NCBI GenBank assembly: GCA_025200525.1
Contig: CM045768.1
Location: 53,433,177-53,497,176 of the forward strand
DNA: 64,000 bases
DNA from: Camellia lanceoleosa
Lineage: Eukaryota > Streptophyta > Magnoliopsida > Ericales > Theaceae
Direction: 5' to 3'
Both the position numbers and the translations under genes were made by a program. The notes below the pieces were generated by a model, which was not told the DNA's origin, searched no databases, and saw only the letters and a list, made by a program, of their open reading frames with translations. How positions within the stretch are numbered: position 1 is the first letter of the stretch; each line of letters begins with the position of its first letter. Shown here piece after piece: positions 1 through 12,400 of the stretch.

Positions 1-3
1 TGC

Positions 4-215
4 GATAACACGCGTCGCTTGATATGCATGACAATGCATGTGAGGTTGAATGCCTGACAACGCATGTCTTTCAAAATGCATGACAATGCACGTGATCTTA
101 AATGCGCGACAATGCATGTCGCTTGGAATGCATGACAATGCATGTGAACTTGAATGCATGATAATGCGCGTCGCTTGATACGCATGACAATGCATGTGAG
201 GTGCGCATGACGATG
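4..215. repeat. 26-bp tandem array (about 8 copies) in the 3' region of element A
   Basis: The word GACAAT (or a close variant) recurs at 4, 30, 56, 82, 108, 134, 160 and 186, an exact 26-bp period. The copies differ at several bases and the spacing loosens after 208. The array lies upstream of the plus-strand mobile-domain gene, that is, between the antisense gene and the expected 3' LTR of minus-strand element A, which lies beyond the left edge. Tat-type retroelements are known for variable tandem arrays at this place, and element C has an unrelated array at the equivalent position (53741-54545). Confidence 0.85.
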
Positions 216-544
216 CGACCTAAAGAATGTGCATACTAATGCAAGTATGACATGCGCATGACAATCCGAGATGTGTGCATAACGAGGTGAGTGAAATGAC
301 GTATAACCAACGCGCGTTTCACGATAAAACGTTGTAACGTATGCATGTGGGGCAACTTTCGAATCTCGCAAGAAGCAAAAAAGATACAAAAAGGATACAC
401 CTTGCACGTATTCGAGTGCTATGCACAGAAGACACGGCATAGAGACCGGTTAAGCTTCGGAAATGCATTTTTTTGCATTGTTTTGAGCAATGGAGGCATT
501 ATCTTGAGCAATAAAGGCCCCAAACCATATCAAAGACCCAAACA

Positions 545-693
545 AAGGTATAGGAGGCTCACCGGCCATGAGGGGAGTCCATTGGCCATCCACCGGCCAC
601 AAAATAAGGCCATCGGCCATCTATTTGGCCGACCGGCCAAAAGTTCCTGTTCGGGGCAGTTTTGACATTTCGGCACGGGTCTTTAAATATAGG
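545..693 (+). promoter_or_regulatory. Probable promoter of the antisense mobile-domain gene of element A
   Basis: Six or more CGGCCA/TGGCCA words lie between about 560 and 640, including the palindrome-like TGGCCGACCGGCCA at about 625. A TATA-like TTTAAATATA follows at 682-691, some 360 bp before the ATG at 1053. The corresponding place in element C (52851-53010 on the minus strand) has the same order: GGCC cluster, a CGGGGCAGTT word, then a TATA box. The conserved order suggests a dedicated promoter driving transcription opposite to the element. No transcript start can be seen. Confidence 0.5.
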
Positions 694-1052
694 GCTTCTA
701 GCCCTCATTTCTCACTTTGCCCTAGCTCGAAAATCAGCCCCCCTCCTCTCTAGGTCATTTTTCCATCTTCGATCCTCGTTTTTGTCGCGTTTTAGAGCCC
801 GTTTCATCGTTCGATTCGCGATATCCTTCGGGTTTTGAACATTTTGAACTGAACAAATCTTTGTTTCGGTGCCTTTTTCTCCATTTCCACCACTCAGGGC
901 TTGTTTCCCTCGAGTTTTCCTTGATCTTCATGCCTTTTCTGTACCCCGGCCTTTCCGGCCATTTTTCACCCTCCCGGGGTTGACCTTTCGGTTGACTTTT
1001 CATATTCTCCCCCTGTTTTCACTCTTCCGACCATTTTCGCACCCTACTCGAG

Positions 1053-4000
1053 ATGGCGGACGATCTTCCACAGGGCAGGGCTTCCCCGGAGATGGATGTT
1101 GACCCCGAGGTCGAGTTCCTGCCTCTGAGCGTTCGACCGTTCAACCCGGCGACCTACAGGCCGGTGATTCACGTGCTACCTCCTAATGGTCTTCGCTAGT
1201 TCAGGACATTTGCTAAGGGCGTGCCCTTAGAGCTTCTATTGTGCGAGCCAGAGTCACACTTGTCCTTCGGCGCTTCTGAGGTACATTCTTCCCTGTTTCA
1301 TTTCCTTCAAAGTAGAGTACATAACTACAACACTTGATTCTGTCTTTTAAGTGTTTGGCTCGGATACACCGATATACCATATGCTATAGTCCACTGTGAA
1401 CACACTTGCACCTGATATCTGCTTGAAACTGAAAACATGCACACACGCTGTATTTCACCGAACCACTCAAACACACTAACACATCACAAGTCGTAGCTTA
1501 CTGCAGGGGCACCCGCACTTAATATCTACCTGAATTTTGAACACGCGTACACACGTTGTATCTTTACTGAAATGATCCGAACAAACTGTTACATCACACG
1601 CTGGAGTTCGCCGTGAGCACACCGGCACTCAATATCTGCTTGAATTTGAACACGCGCACACACGCTGTATTTTCACTGAACCACTCAGATATATCACATA
1701 TTGTAGTTCACTGTGAGCACACTGGTACCCGATATCTGTTTAACTAGAAACGTGTACACACGTACTGCATTTTCACTGATCTTGAGTGTATCCGGCACTG
1801 TATTTATAACACTGCTTCGCAATTGTTCGTTTTGATCACAGGGGGATTCCCATGCCTTCCGGAGGTATGGGAATGTCATGGCCTGGGGGTGGTACATGGA
1901 GCTCCCCGAGGCGATTTGCCGTATCATTGACCAGGCCGGCTTTGGCACTTTCTGCATGGGGCTCTCGCGCCACACTGCGAGCATACCTCTCCTTGTAGCT
2001 TTGGTGGAGAGGTGGTTGGACACCACCGATTCCTTCCACTTCTCTGCCATGGGAGATATGACGATGACTCCTTTTGACTTCTCGATGCTCACCGGCATCG
2101 GGGTAGGGGTGATCCGATCCCCTTCGACACAGACATGGATGAGTGAAAGGCTGCCCAGACGCACCTGCTTGGCGTCCTACCACCTCTCACCCGCCCAGGA
2201 TTCGTTAGATACTCATGGTTCGAGAACCACTTCAGGATTCAGGCGCCGACCACTCAGGAGGAGGAGGAGCAGTATGCTCGCGGCTTCCTCATGTTCTTGC
2301 TGGGGATGACCCTTTTCGCCAACCGGGCGAACACAGTGCCCCTCTATCTGCTGAGCGCTGTGGTGGACGTCTCTTGGATTCGCCGCTATGACCGGGGTGG
2401 CGCAGGTTTGGCTACGCTTTATGGCTACATGAGCTCATCTTCTTGCCTCAGCGGACAGCTACTCAGAGGCTACTGGCGGGCTTGGGAGGTACGTCTTCTT
2501 CTTCTTCTGTTTTACATTTCTGCTTTACATTATCTGTACTCTGTATACCATACACACTGCGAACATGCAATCTGCTTCACACTAATCGCACCTTGCCACA
2601 CGCGACACGCCGACACATCGCTTTACGAGCTCGAAAGCTTTCTTCTTCATTCTGCTTTATCTGATAAGCATACTGATATCTATTCTGTTACACTCTGTAC
2701 AGTTGTGGGTATACGCCTACTTCCCGAGGCTTGCTCTAGTGCCAAAGGAGGAGATGCCTCTCATGATCCCATTCTCCCACTGCTTCGACGTGAGGTGCGA
2801 GCGGAGGCCCCGGGAGTCTTTTATATATTTCCGCCGTTACTTTGACACCATCACCGCCGCAGAGGTATGTCAACATTACACTTCATTTAAGCTTTGCTTT
2901 GTATTGCATTTTCAATAGCAGTAGAGAACAAACAGTACTTTGTTTGCAGATCACCTGGCAGCCGTGGGCCTCCTTGCCCATTGCAGTTCGGGAGCGGTAT
3001 GAGGGCACTCAGGAGACCTCCCGCTTCATGATCTTGCTAGAGGGCCCGGTCTGTCGGGCTTGGTACCTGGGCGAGCGCTTTCTACGCCAGACCCTAGGTT
3101 TGCCAGAGTAGCCAGTTCCGGCGCCTCATCCCATTTATGTGAGGCATACGGAGAGGTACACTCCGCGGGAGATGACAGAGTACACCATCAGCTGGGAGTG
3201 CGACCGTTTCAGAGGCGAGCGCTTCCTGCGCCAGACCCTAGGTTTGCCAGAGCAGCCAATTCCAGCCCCTCCTCCCACTTATGTGAGGCATACAGAGAGG
3301 TACACTCCGCGGGAGATGACGGAGTACACCATCGGCTGGGAGTGTGACCGTTTCAGAGGCGAAGGTGACTACGCAGAGTACGTCCGGACCTATATCATGC
3401 GGCCTTTGAGCAGTGGCCGTTGAGTTGAGCGAGAGAGGCCCGCAGCACCGACAGCTAGGGCAAGAACGGAAGCAGGAGCATCAAGGACGGCTCATGGCAG
3501 GAGTGGGACTTGGAGAGGACGGGGAACTAGTTGGCCAGTACTGCCCACGACGATGACATGCCGAGGGCAGGGTGGGGAGATTTACCAAATCCCCATTGCT
3601 CCCCCTCCGGCTGATCACGAGCTAGTCGGGTTCTACGACTTGCCTCCGGTATGTACTACTGTATTTTATATCTTGCACTGTCATTTCATTTCACTTCATT
3701 TGATATTCCGTAGAATACTGATGTTTCTAACACTTTTGCAGGCTTCCTCCGAGTACACTCGCCAGTCCCTAGAGTTGACTGCCTCTGTGATGGGGATGCT
3801 CTAGCGGAGCCTCGATCTACTGACCATCTATGGCATTCTGGTAAGTTTCTTCAACCGTAGTCTCAAACTTTACACAATCTAATGCATCGCACTATTACCA
3901 CAGCACTCGATATACGGCCCTCACGGCATCTGATACACTGCATCCCACAGACTGTTCACAGCATTACTCACAGCGTTCATACACTGCACTTAGTCACTGC

Positions 4001-4444
4001 ATTCTGTACCGACATACTGCTCATAACATTCATACACTATACTCATACACCGCATTCTGTATTGACATACTACTCATAACATTCATACACTGTTTTGCGT
4101 AGCATATTGATGCGTTTGCCATTTGCGTTTTTCAGCCTCCATTCCAGATTCCTGCTGCAGGAGGTGCTCCAGCTGGGCCTTCTATTTCGGCTCGGGGAGG
4201 AGGGCGAGGAGGCACAATGTATCCCTGCACCAAAGCAGGGCGTACTCATGTTGGGAGCAGCTCTCGAACACCAGTTCTCGATGATGATGAGTCTGAGGCG
4301 GAGACAGAGGCAGAGTCGGAGGCAAAGTCATCTAAAGAGGAGACCAGAGATGACTCGGGCTCGGGCTCAGATGATGGTGTTGATGATGATGATGCTCCTG
4401 GACCTTCGTCCAGGAAGAGGACGAGGACAGACTCACGGGCCTGA
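1053..4444 (+). pseudogene. Plant mobile domain (PMD) gene, antisense accessory gene of element A
   Basis: This is a six-exon gene model encoding a plant-mobile-domain (aminotransferase-like) protein of the type carried by plant transposable elements. Its biochemical role is not established; host relatives such as MAIN/MAIL act in silencing and meristem maintenance. Exons with GT-AG borders are 1053-1280, 1842-2488, 2703-2864, 2950-3648, 3742-3840 and 4136-4444. The first starts MADD and the last ends in an acidic Ser/Glu/Asp tail with a basic KRTR stretch, possibly a nuclear signal. The core in exon 2 reads IIDQAGFGTF, then LVALVERWLDTT, then GDMTMTPFD and ARGFLMFLLG. Damage: a stop near 1197, a frameshift near 2118, TGA in place of Trp near 2144, TAG at 3109-3111, TGA at 3421 and TAG near 3802. 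Exon 4 contains a 144-bp in-frame duplication (3071-3214 and 3215-3358). The homologous gene of element C lies at 49791-52533 on the other strand. Confidence 0.75.
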
Positions 4445-5279
4445 GACCAGTTAGCATTGATCCAGACTTTTGCTGCTTTTTTTTTTTTTTTGCTTTAGAC
4501 ATTTTCCTTTTTGAGCTAGTAGTTTGAGTACTTTGTACTGCCGCTGGCAGGTTTTTTTTTTCTTCAAAGCTATGTACTTGAAAAATGATGAAATGAAACG
4601 AACTTTTTGTCTGAAAAAGTGTTACATTTGTACATTTCATACTTCGCATCATATTATACTTCAAATGTAAATGAGATCGATCTTCTGTCTGAAAAACAAA
4701 CACTTGTATTGTAATAACTAGATAATGAACCGGCCAACAGCAAAACAATTCAAACAACCCACTGCTCATTTTAAACACACAGCCCATAACACAATACTCG
4801 ATTTACTCGGCACACAGCTCATACACATAGCTCGTTCTGAACACTGCTCGTTCTGAACTCAAAGCCCGTAACACAGTATTCTGTTCATTTGCACACGGCC
4901 CATCCTGAACAAACAGTCCAATCTGAAAAGACGGAATACAAAGATGGAAGCTGCTGAAGCTGAAACACACTCAGATGCAATCCGGAACCCATACGTTCAC
5001 TGTTTTCAAGTGACCCGGGGTTGAACCCCTGTGGTTTCACAAAAGAACCAAATCATGTTTTGCACAAATGTGGAGAATGGCACAGCACTCTGAGCACAAA
5101 AAGATTTTTTGAAAATGAGAAAAGGGTTCTCAACGGGGTATTGAGCCTACAACTGAACACAGCAAAAACGACTCAACAATGGAAAACAAAAGGTAAACAA
5201 CCTAAAACATGACGAGACACGCTCGGATACAACTCCAAACAAGAATCGAAACAAACAAAGCAAAAGACACGAAACACAG
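4445..5279. other. Non-coding 3' flank of the PMD gene, no gene seen
   Basis: The DNA is AT-rich with T-tracts near 4478-4490 and 4552-4562 just after the PMD stop codon, which could belong to its 3' untranslated region. I find no protein homology in any frame. By position between the PMD and the DUF7745 remnant, it is internal spacer of element A. Confidence 0.4.
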
Positions 5280-5780
5280 ATGTGTTAACGAGATGAGAGA
5301 CCTCAGATCATGAGGAGCCAGTTTCTTCAGGTATTATTTCCCACCCTTTCTGATTTGTGACTCTCACATCACTCGGCCCTTAGGCGTGTTTTTTCTCTCG
5401 AAACCCTTTTGCTCACTTTTCTCTCAACTTACATCTCTCTATTCTTTAATCTCTCACTTTATATCCCTCCCCTGGATGGTTGGTGGATAAATTGAAGGTC
5501 GTGGGTTCATGCCCAACACTGTTAGCTCACAACTATTTTTGTTTGGTGGCGTTTAGTTGATGCCCCAGCTGAGGGAGTGGAATGTCTTGATCCACCCCAA
5601 TTTTGTACTTCATACTCGTCTTGTTACCTCGTTGCTTGGAGGATGTTGAGAGCTTTCAGCCCTTTACAGACAGCTCCAGTTGTGCCCTTGTTGACAGGTA
5701 GAGTGCTCTGCTGGCAAGTATGTTGACGATGGGGGAAAAGGCAAGAAGGCTGACACAACTGTGCCCCTAGTTCATCATTT
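5280..5780 (+). pseudogene. Remnant of a DUF7745-like antisense gene in element A
   Basis: Part of this stretch aligns by eye with the reverse complement of 48100-48410 in element C, where a DUF7745-like gene is recognisable. Shared blocks are the exon end with donor (TTTCTTCAG followed by GTATTATTTCCCACC, 5319 onward), the intron text around CACATCACTCG (5368 onward) and the second exon start (GGATAAATTGAAGGTCGTG at about 5486). The first exon upstream of 5280, which carries the main domain in C, is missing. Stops interrupt the second exon. So only the end of exon 1, the intron and a decayed exon 2 remain. Confidence 0.5.
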
Positions 5781-6078
5781 TGATCATCATTTTTTTTGTT
5801 TTTCTACTAAAACAATTTTAACCAAAATGAGAGTCAGATTAACATGCTTGTTCGATTTTTGATTTGAAATCATGCAACTCAGGCTATTAACACTGAAAAT
5901 TCTCCTTCCTTTTTTTTTTGGGTCGTAGAAAATGGTCCAGTTTTGGAAAATGAAATGATTTTTGAGAAAATGGTCAACCTCGGTAAAAATTCTCAAAAAC
6001 TATTTTTTGTAAACGGTCAATGCTCAATGAGCACAGAACTTACTCTCGAGATGCACAACCTCGGATCGGAGGCAATGG

Positions 6079-6172
6079 AAAATTGCCCCTTATGCAGATA
6101 ACCTTGCAGCAATGTAAAAGTTGCCCCTGGTTTGAGTGACGACTCATGGCAACGAAAAGTTGCCCCTTGTCT
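6079..6172. repeat. Three-copy, roughly 38-bp repeat with TTGCCCC core
   Basis: AAAATTGCCCC or AAAAGTTGCCCC occurs at about 6083, 6121 and 6160, a spacing of 38-39 bp, with partly similar spacers (each contains GCA and a GATAA-like word). The homologous place in element C has a single related word, GGGGCAACTTTCC near 47463. It is a local amplification within the 3' spacer of element A. Confidence 0.55.
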
Positions 6173-6249
6173 GGATAATGCCGCAGCATACTATGAACAG
6201 TTCTCATTAGTGGTGATCACGACCAAACTCTCGGATACAGAGAAGATGA

Positions 6250-6580
6250 AGATGGTCAAAACCAATATATGGACATAGTCACTTTGAAAGTGTTGGTGGC
6301 CAGACTTCAGGATGAAGTTGCCTACGTATCCCAAACATGGGAATCAAGCCTTACGTAGTTCCAGTTAAGGTACACTCGTGTATTAACCCTCACCACGCTC
6401 TAACTTTTGCTAAGGTTGCCCTTCTGGGTTTTCAACCTTGCGAGCTATGTTTTTCTTTTCTTTTCGATTCTTTTCTTGTTCTTTTTTTTGTTTTTTCCGA
6501 TTTTTTTTTTCATCTTTTTTTTTTTGTATTTTTTTCTTGCTCTCACTTTTGCCTGGGTCGCCCTCAAAGGGTAAAAGTAT
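6250..6580 (-). other. Post-integrase spacer of element A (homologous to 47130-47460 of C)
   Basis: Read on the minus strand, this matches the segment directly downstream of the integrase stop of element C: TTGGGATACGTAG followed by AACTTCAT, CTGAAGTCT and TGTCCAT, and two copies of a block containing AAAGTTAGAGC or its decayed form. The two blocks are separated by a long T-rich tract at 6455-6540. It therefore marks where pol ends in element A even though integrase itself is absent. Confidence 0.6.
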
Positions 6581-6599
6581 AACAAGTCCATGCCAAATG

Positions 6600-7235
6600 G
6601 TTTTTTGAGATCATGAAGTCATCTGAATTCAGGAGAATGACTGTTGTATTGATTTGCAGAAGGATCCATCTTCGGCTCTTCGAGCACATTGGACATTTCT
6701 ACTCCTAGTCCGAGGGGGGTGCTTCTGATTTAGCTTCGCAAGTTTCTTTTGGCGACATCTGGTCTTCTTGATCTGACTTTGGTGCCTCTTGGTCGAGGAC
6801 TGCTTCAAATCTGGCCACACAGGCCTTACGTTGCGGTTGACTGTTGATCATTCTGAATTCAAGGTCCAGACTTTGGGAGCAAGGGCTCAAGTCTCGAGGC
6901 TGAGAGCGATCCTAAGATGCACAATCGCAAGAGTGATTCCACACAGGTCTTTGCAGGACTGCGCAAAATATTTTTTTGAAATCTTTTAAGAAAGCGACTA
7001 ATCGCTCGCGCGGAAGACAATGTAGAACCAATCTGGATCAAGCCAGGATCCTTCTCAGTGCTCAAACTAACAAGCATGATTTCATTGATTAAGGGCTTTG
7101 CATGCCTCTCTTTCTCTCAATTAGTCAAATTTTGCAAAACCTGAGGAATTCCTTCCACTTCGTTTTCACCGTAGTGTTCAAAAAGTTTTGAAAAAAACTT
7201 AGGTCAATGCAATGATTTCGAGGTACAGAAGAGTA
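6600..7235 (-). pseudogene. Remnant of the pol start (protease-RT linker) of element A
   Basis: Minus-strand text around 6960-7230 matches the sequence just before reverse transcriptase in C and D: a block reading STEKDPGLIQIGSTLSS, compared with GTEKDPRLIQIESTLSS in C, followed by the FK..F piece of FKDVFAWSYEDMPG in damaged form. From about 6940 to 6600 the similarity fades. None of the RT, RNase H or integrase motifs follow before the post-integrase spacer, so roughly 3 kb of pol is missing. Several stops and frame changes are present. Confidence 0.55.
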
Positions 7236-7653
7236 AGTGAGATGCTCCGCCAGTCCATTCTAAACTTGCTGGCACAACTAGCTCAAAGTAACAATAAGCA
7301 CGGAAACATGATAGCTGTAGCTGTTTCATTCAAAACCTCTGGTTACAACTAGCTCCACAGTAGAGACAGACTCAAAAGAAAACAAAAGGGATAATTACAA
7401 AAACATGATATCCGAAGCAACAACCCTAGAATCACCTGACATTCTATACAATGGGACTGACTCAGTACAACAAGACAGACCCTTAAGCAAAAAGACTGAC
7501 TCAAGACAATGAGACAGACTCAAAACAAAATCAAAGAAATGGCTCAACACCCAAGCCAGAAATTACAAAAAAAAGATCCATAAGAACGCCAAAAGCAGTC
7601 GTGCGGGCCACACACGAAATACACTTAGAGTCGCCTGGTGGTCCAACTTCTGA
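7236..7653. other. Unassigned stretch between gag and the pol remnant of element A
   Basis: No protein similarity was recognised. The text contains several loosely repeated words (CAGACTCAAAA, GACTGACTCA) at 7371-7530, suggesting a degenerate local repeat. It replaces the protease and gag-protease spacer found here in C and D. Confidence 0.35.
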
Positions 7654-8679
7654 TCACATACTCGTAGTATCTTCGAAATCTAACAACTCAACAGTGACAG
7701 ACTTCGCTGAGGTGGGTGGGAGGATGACCTCATTGTCGATCAAATCTTGCACTTCGTGACGAAGGCGAAAACAGTTGTTGGTGCAATGACCGGCTTGCTG
7801 GTGGTACGCACAGTACAAAGCAGCATCATGTGTGGAAGGGAGATTCTTTAGGAGAGGCCTAGGCTCGAGGGGTTTAAGGTGCCCCCTTTCGGCAAGGATC
7901 TAGAGCGCCCTAGACAAAGGCATGTAGAGTGCGTGGAAGACTCTGCGCCCTCGGGGCAGATACTTCGAAGTTTGTTGACTTTTGCCGGACGCACTGGTAA
8001 AAGGATCGGCAGGTGCCGCCTTGACTTTCTGATCCTTTCCCGGTGCAGGGTTGGGATTTGAGGGAACTGTTCTGGCATGACGGGGCCTATCTTGATTTTC
8101 TGTCTGGCTAGAACTCCCCTCAGTTGGAGTGGGGAAAGCATCATCCACAGTTTTGGCCACCACTGCGAATATTTGTTGCTTATTCATCCCCCAGGCTTTC
8201 AATGCCTCAACTGCCCACAGCAGTTGTTCAACGGGATTAGCATCTATTCCCACTTTGTTCTTACCTCTGGCCTCAACTTGATTGAGGGTTTGGGTTGCTA
8301 TATCAGAGCAAAACCCAGTTGTTGTTTCCACGTCATGGCCATAGTTTGAGGCAGCCCCAGGTTGGCTGAGCTCGATCACAATGCACCCTTGTAGCGGGGT
8401 CTCCTGCGGTACAAAATTCCCGACATAGGATGTGATGGGTGGAGAAGCCGACATTCCATAGGTGAGATCAGCCACAGACCTCTGGAAGTCGCCAATCATT
8501 CCCATTAACTCAAACGTGGCAGGCTCACGAGCCTGATACAACTGGGGTTCCCAGATCGGGCGCGTGGCAGGTGACCTGGCCGGATGCGGTACATCAACAT
8601 TGGTTTCATTCCGCAAGATGTTCCCTTGATCTAATGCGGCTGTCATAACCACTATTTCCTCTAAACTTTGCGTCATCAT
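7654..8679 (-). pseudogene. gag: gag of element A, one stop codon away from a full reading frame
   Basis: Capsid/nucleocapsid polyprotein of a Tat-type Ty3/gypsy element. It starts at ATG 8679 (MMTQSLEE) and stays in one frame for about 340 codons to TGA at 7654-7656. The only break is TAG at 7900-7902, where relatives have Gln after the SRAL motif (CAG to TAG). The C-terminal part carries the family signature YLPRGRRVFHALYMPLS, then HLKPLEPRPL, then a zinc-knuckle-like CAYHQQAGHCTNNC and RLRHEVQDLID. The N-terminal half is unlike the gag of C and D: their capsid core (DRFDGSGNPMVHLRLFSD and following) is absent, so this gag is rearranged or from another subfamily. It is far better preserved than the rest of element A, which has almost no pol. 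Confidence 0.7.
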
Positions 8680-9394
8680 AAGTCCGCTGTACTGAACGGT
8701 GACGATGGATCAGATGTCTGTCTTGCCTCAGCAAAGAAGAACACTTGGTTATTACAGACTAGATCTCTGAATCGAAGAGAAAACCGCAGATTTTGCCCAA
8801 TCAGAATAGACACAAGCATAGCTGAATAACTGTACTCTACTACTGATCACTGTTCCCTAAAATCACTACCTTGAAAACTGAATCTGATACCCGTAGATAT
8901 AACTGATTCCTCAAAACACTGATATTGATACCCTCAAGCCTGATAGTCAGACTTGCAAACTGATATATGCATTCCCTGTAGAGGTCAACTCAAAAAGTAC
9001 ATAACAAGCAAGCAAGAGCCAAAACACCCCTACTTTGCGATAGGGTTTCCCAGTTCTATTTTGTCAGGAGCTAGGGTTTTACTACGCACACAGCGGTTTC
9101 AAACAACCTATAATTGGGTAGCAACCTGTCCTAGCTTGGAATGGTCACTATGGATTCCAAATATGCACTAGGTCGAATGGTCAAAAGGGGGCCCCGGTGA
9201 CAACCGGGGTTTGTGTTCCCATCGTGGCAGAGCCCGTAACCGGTCAACCTTATGGCATGTAGCCTCAGGCTAACCGCTCAGGAATAGCAGATGGCAAACA
9301 CGGTGTCCTAGGCGCACCAATGCAAATGCAATGCAAAGAAACACATAAGTGTAGTTAAAACAAGATATCACGAGTTCGAGTCAAGTTCCATAAC
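8680..9394 (-). other. Untranslated leader of element A
   Basis: This is the region between the primer-binding site and the gag start, homologous in places to 38740-39380 of C and 19771-20463 of D. Shared words on the plus strand are GGAGCTAGGGTTTTACTACGC near 9067, GTGTTCCCATCGTGGCAGAG near 9211 and ATCACGAGTTCGAGTCAAGTT near 9367. No coding sequence was recognised. Confidence 0.6.
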
Positions 9395-9412
9395 TCCCCA
9401 GCAGAGTCGCCA
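9395..9412 (-). other. Primer-binding site of element A
   Basis: On the minus strand it reads TGGCGACTCTGCTGGGGA and starts 5 bases after the LTR end, identical to the site of element C at 38718-38735. Sites of this TGGCGAC type are usual in the Tat/Ogre branch and are generally assigned to tRNA-Arg; that assignment is from memory of the family, not checked here. Confidence 0.75.
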
Positions 9413-9417
9413 AAAAC

Positions 9418-12400
9418 TGTAGACGTGCCCGCGTGGGCCTCAATGTTACAGTTCGGACTCGATTTCTGTCGGTTCTTAATCTGAACCAAAGAGTCCAAAT
9501 CCAGCAAATCGTTTTGGAAAACAGATTTTTGTAAAGAAGTGCCAAACATGGACTGCTTTGCCAGATACAGAGTCGCCACCTGAATATTTTTTTATGGGGA
9601 AATTTAGGAAACCCTGACTCGTTTGCCTAGGGCCACGTGTCTGTTATCACCAAAGTTGCCTCGGCTCGAGAACTTGGGTACGATTGGAGAAGGTCAACTA
9701 TGAGCACCCCCACTCGCCCAATCAAAGATCGGCCTCTACTAACCATGATATCTTGTTTTGAAAACGTTATGTGCTCTTATTCCGGTTATTAGCCTAGACT
9801 TACTATGTGATGCGCACAACACAAAAGTATAGACTAGATCGCCTAATTTGGAACAAAGCATCGCATATCCGTTTGTTTGGAAAATGGTTTGGAATTTGCT
9901 CCTCGCGAGTAGGCTAAAACACGGATTTCAATGAGTTGTTCCAACTCAAACAATCCAACCTTCACCCACAGGCATTCAGGCAGTAATATCACATAAGCAC
10001 ATAGCCACATGGTAAGCATGCTGTCATGTTAACATTCACACTCATGCGAGATGCTAAAGCATAAATACTTACATCGTACTCCGTGCCAAAGCAATGAACT
10101 AGTTAGTAATCATGCATGATCCTAGTTCAAGTTAACAAATGGCTAATGCATCGCATACAGAATGTCATTAGAATAGGCTCGGCTAATCTAAGGATGACAT
10201 GTGAAATGCGACAACTCGATGCACGTATTCAAGTTTGGAATTGAAATGCTATGCGGTTAGCATGATGCGCAGAGCCCCGCACATGCAAGACTGATGAATG
10301 ATGCACGCATGCATAGCATAAGGTATGCTAAATTAAACATGCCCTAATACTAACCATCAAAGCAGGTAAGTAAAAGGGAGAAAGAAGTGGGGGTTGGAAG
10401 ACATGCACGCACGCACCCACACTTATTACAAATTCGCCCTCGCTCGGAGGGACCAAAAGAATAATACAATTTAATTAACCTACAAGCTAATTAAATAATT
10501 TACAGACCACCTAATTAATCAATTAATCTAAGGAAAGCATTAAAAGGCCTCGGGAAGAGGGATGCACGCGTGCTCGGATTGGCTTCGCCCGGAAATCCAA
10601 TGCCATGCACAAGCTGCCTCTGTTTTTCCTGCTCTGCTCCTCTGAAAATGGCACAACTCCCAAAGAACACTCTCTGAACACTGTGGAACACCACTGGCCA
10701 AAGGGGAACACCATCGGCCAAAGGTAAGTGGCCATCGACCACAAATGAAGCCATCGGCTATAAATTAATGGCCGGTCGGCACTGAATGAGGTCGGTCGGC
10801 CATCTGTGCCTGCAGAATCCTGCTTTGACAGCAACAGAGGACAAGCAAGGTATGGCAATGCATTTCAAGCAAATGTGTGCACCAACACACCCCTTATCAT
10901 GTTTATGACTCAAAGGAGGATGTTCCTTGATTCTCGGACCACCAATCGCGCATTTCAATGTGTGATGGCCCAAGAAGTCAAGTTGTGCATCTTGATTTCA
11001 AATGAAATGCAAACCAAATAAGCACATAAAGGCCCAACCTCTACCACTTGATTTCAAGAGGCAAGGCATGCATGTTCAATGCAATGCACCCTACGCATGG
11101 AAACCAAGTATGCAACATGGGAATGCCAACAAGCATGCAAAGCATATAACAAGTATGCAAGCTAATTGAGCATGCAAGATGCAATACCAACATGCAAATA
11201 TGCAAAATATATGGCATGTTAAGCAATCAAAACAAAGATGAGAATGCATGCCAAATGCACTATGATTCAAGCATTCAACACATGCGATAGGCCAAATATG
11301 CAACAACACACAAGGCGAGCATGCAATAGCATGCGAACAATGGACTTACACCCAGATAGACAACCCTCTATTATGCCAAAATTAGTGGCCAAATGCTATG
11401 GAAATGAGGGCCAAAATACACACAGACATGCATGCACACATGGTTCAAAACTTAAGCATCAAAGAGCAACTTTTAAGCACACTTAAAAAGGACAAACATG
11501 GACTAATGGCATGCAAATTAAGCTCTAAAAATCATGCTATAAGAGGTTCCAAACCAACTAAGCAAAGTAAGCATACCATGCAACCAAACCTAAAGCCTAA
11601 GGCTCACCAAAGAGGCATTGAACTACACTTAGCAAGACCAAACATGGCATGATTTAAGCAACTAAAATCAGAGTTTTAGCATGTTAAAATGAACCTCAAA
11701 ATCCACTTAGATGGCATCTAAATGACTTACACATGGAAGCATACAAAAGAGGCCAAACATGGAGCACAAGATTACAACCTTTTAAAGCATTAAAGGAGCA
11801 TCAAATGCAAGCATACAAGCATACCATGGGGACTGAAATGATGCTATAAGTGGTGCCAAACCACTGAAACAAGCCAAACAATGCATGCTCAACACTCACA
11901 CACCCGAGGCTAGCAAGCCAAAATGCAAGGTGGCTATACAAAGCATGTCAAGCATGGCCAAAGAAACTAAAAATAGAGCTAAAGCATACTAAAACATACA
12001 CAAAAGCTTGGCTAAAATCATGCTAGAACAATGGTCAAAGCCTAAAGCATGTTAAGGCAAAATATGGCATTACATGACAAGTATGCAAGGCATGCATGGT
12101 GTGTCTAAACCAAGTAAAAACAGTGCTATATCATAACAAAATAAGCACAAATAATACTTAAGACATGCCCAACATGAACTTAAAAATGGTGCTCACATGT
12201 GAGGCAAAAATGACACATTTTGAAGACAACAAGGAGAGGGGATGGCCCTCTCCTTCTTAGGACCTCAAGACACCATCCTCAGCACTGAAATCCCTGAAGA
12301 TTTCAGTGGTGAGGAGGCCCAAACAAGGTGGTCCTGGAGCTCACCAAAATAGCACAAAATGGGGGGCCAAACAAGGCCTAAGAGGGGTCAAACAACCCCA

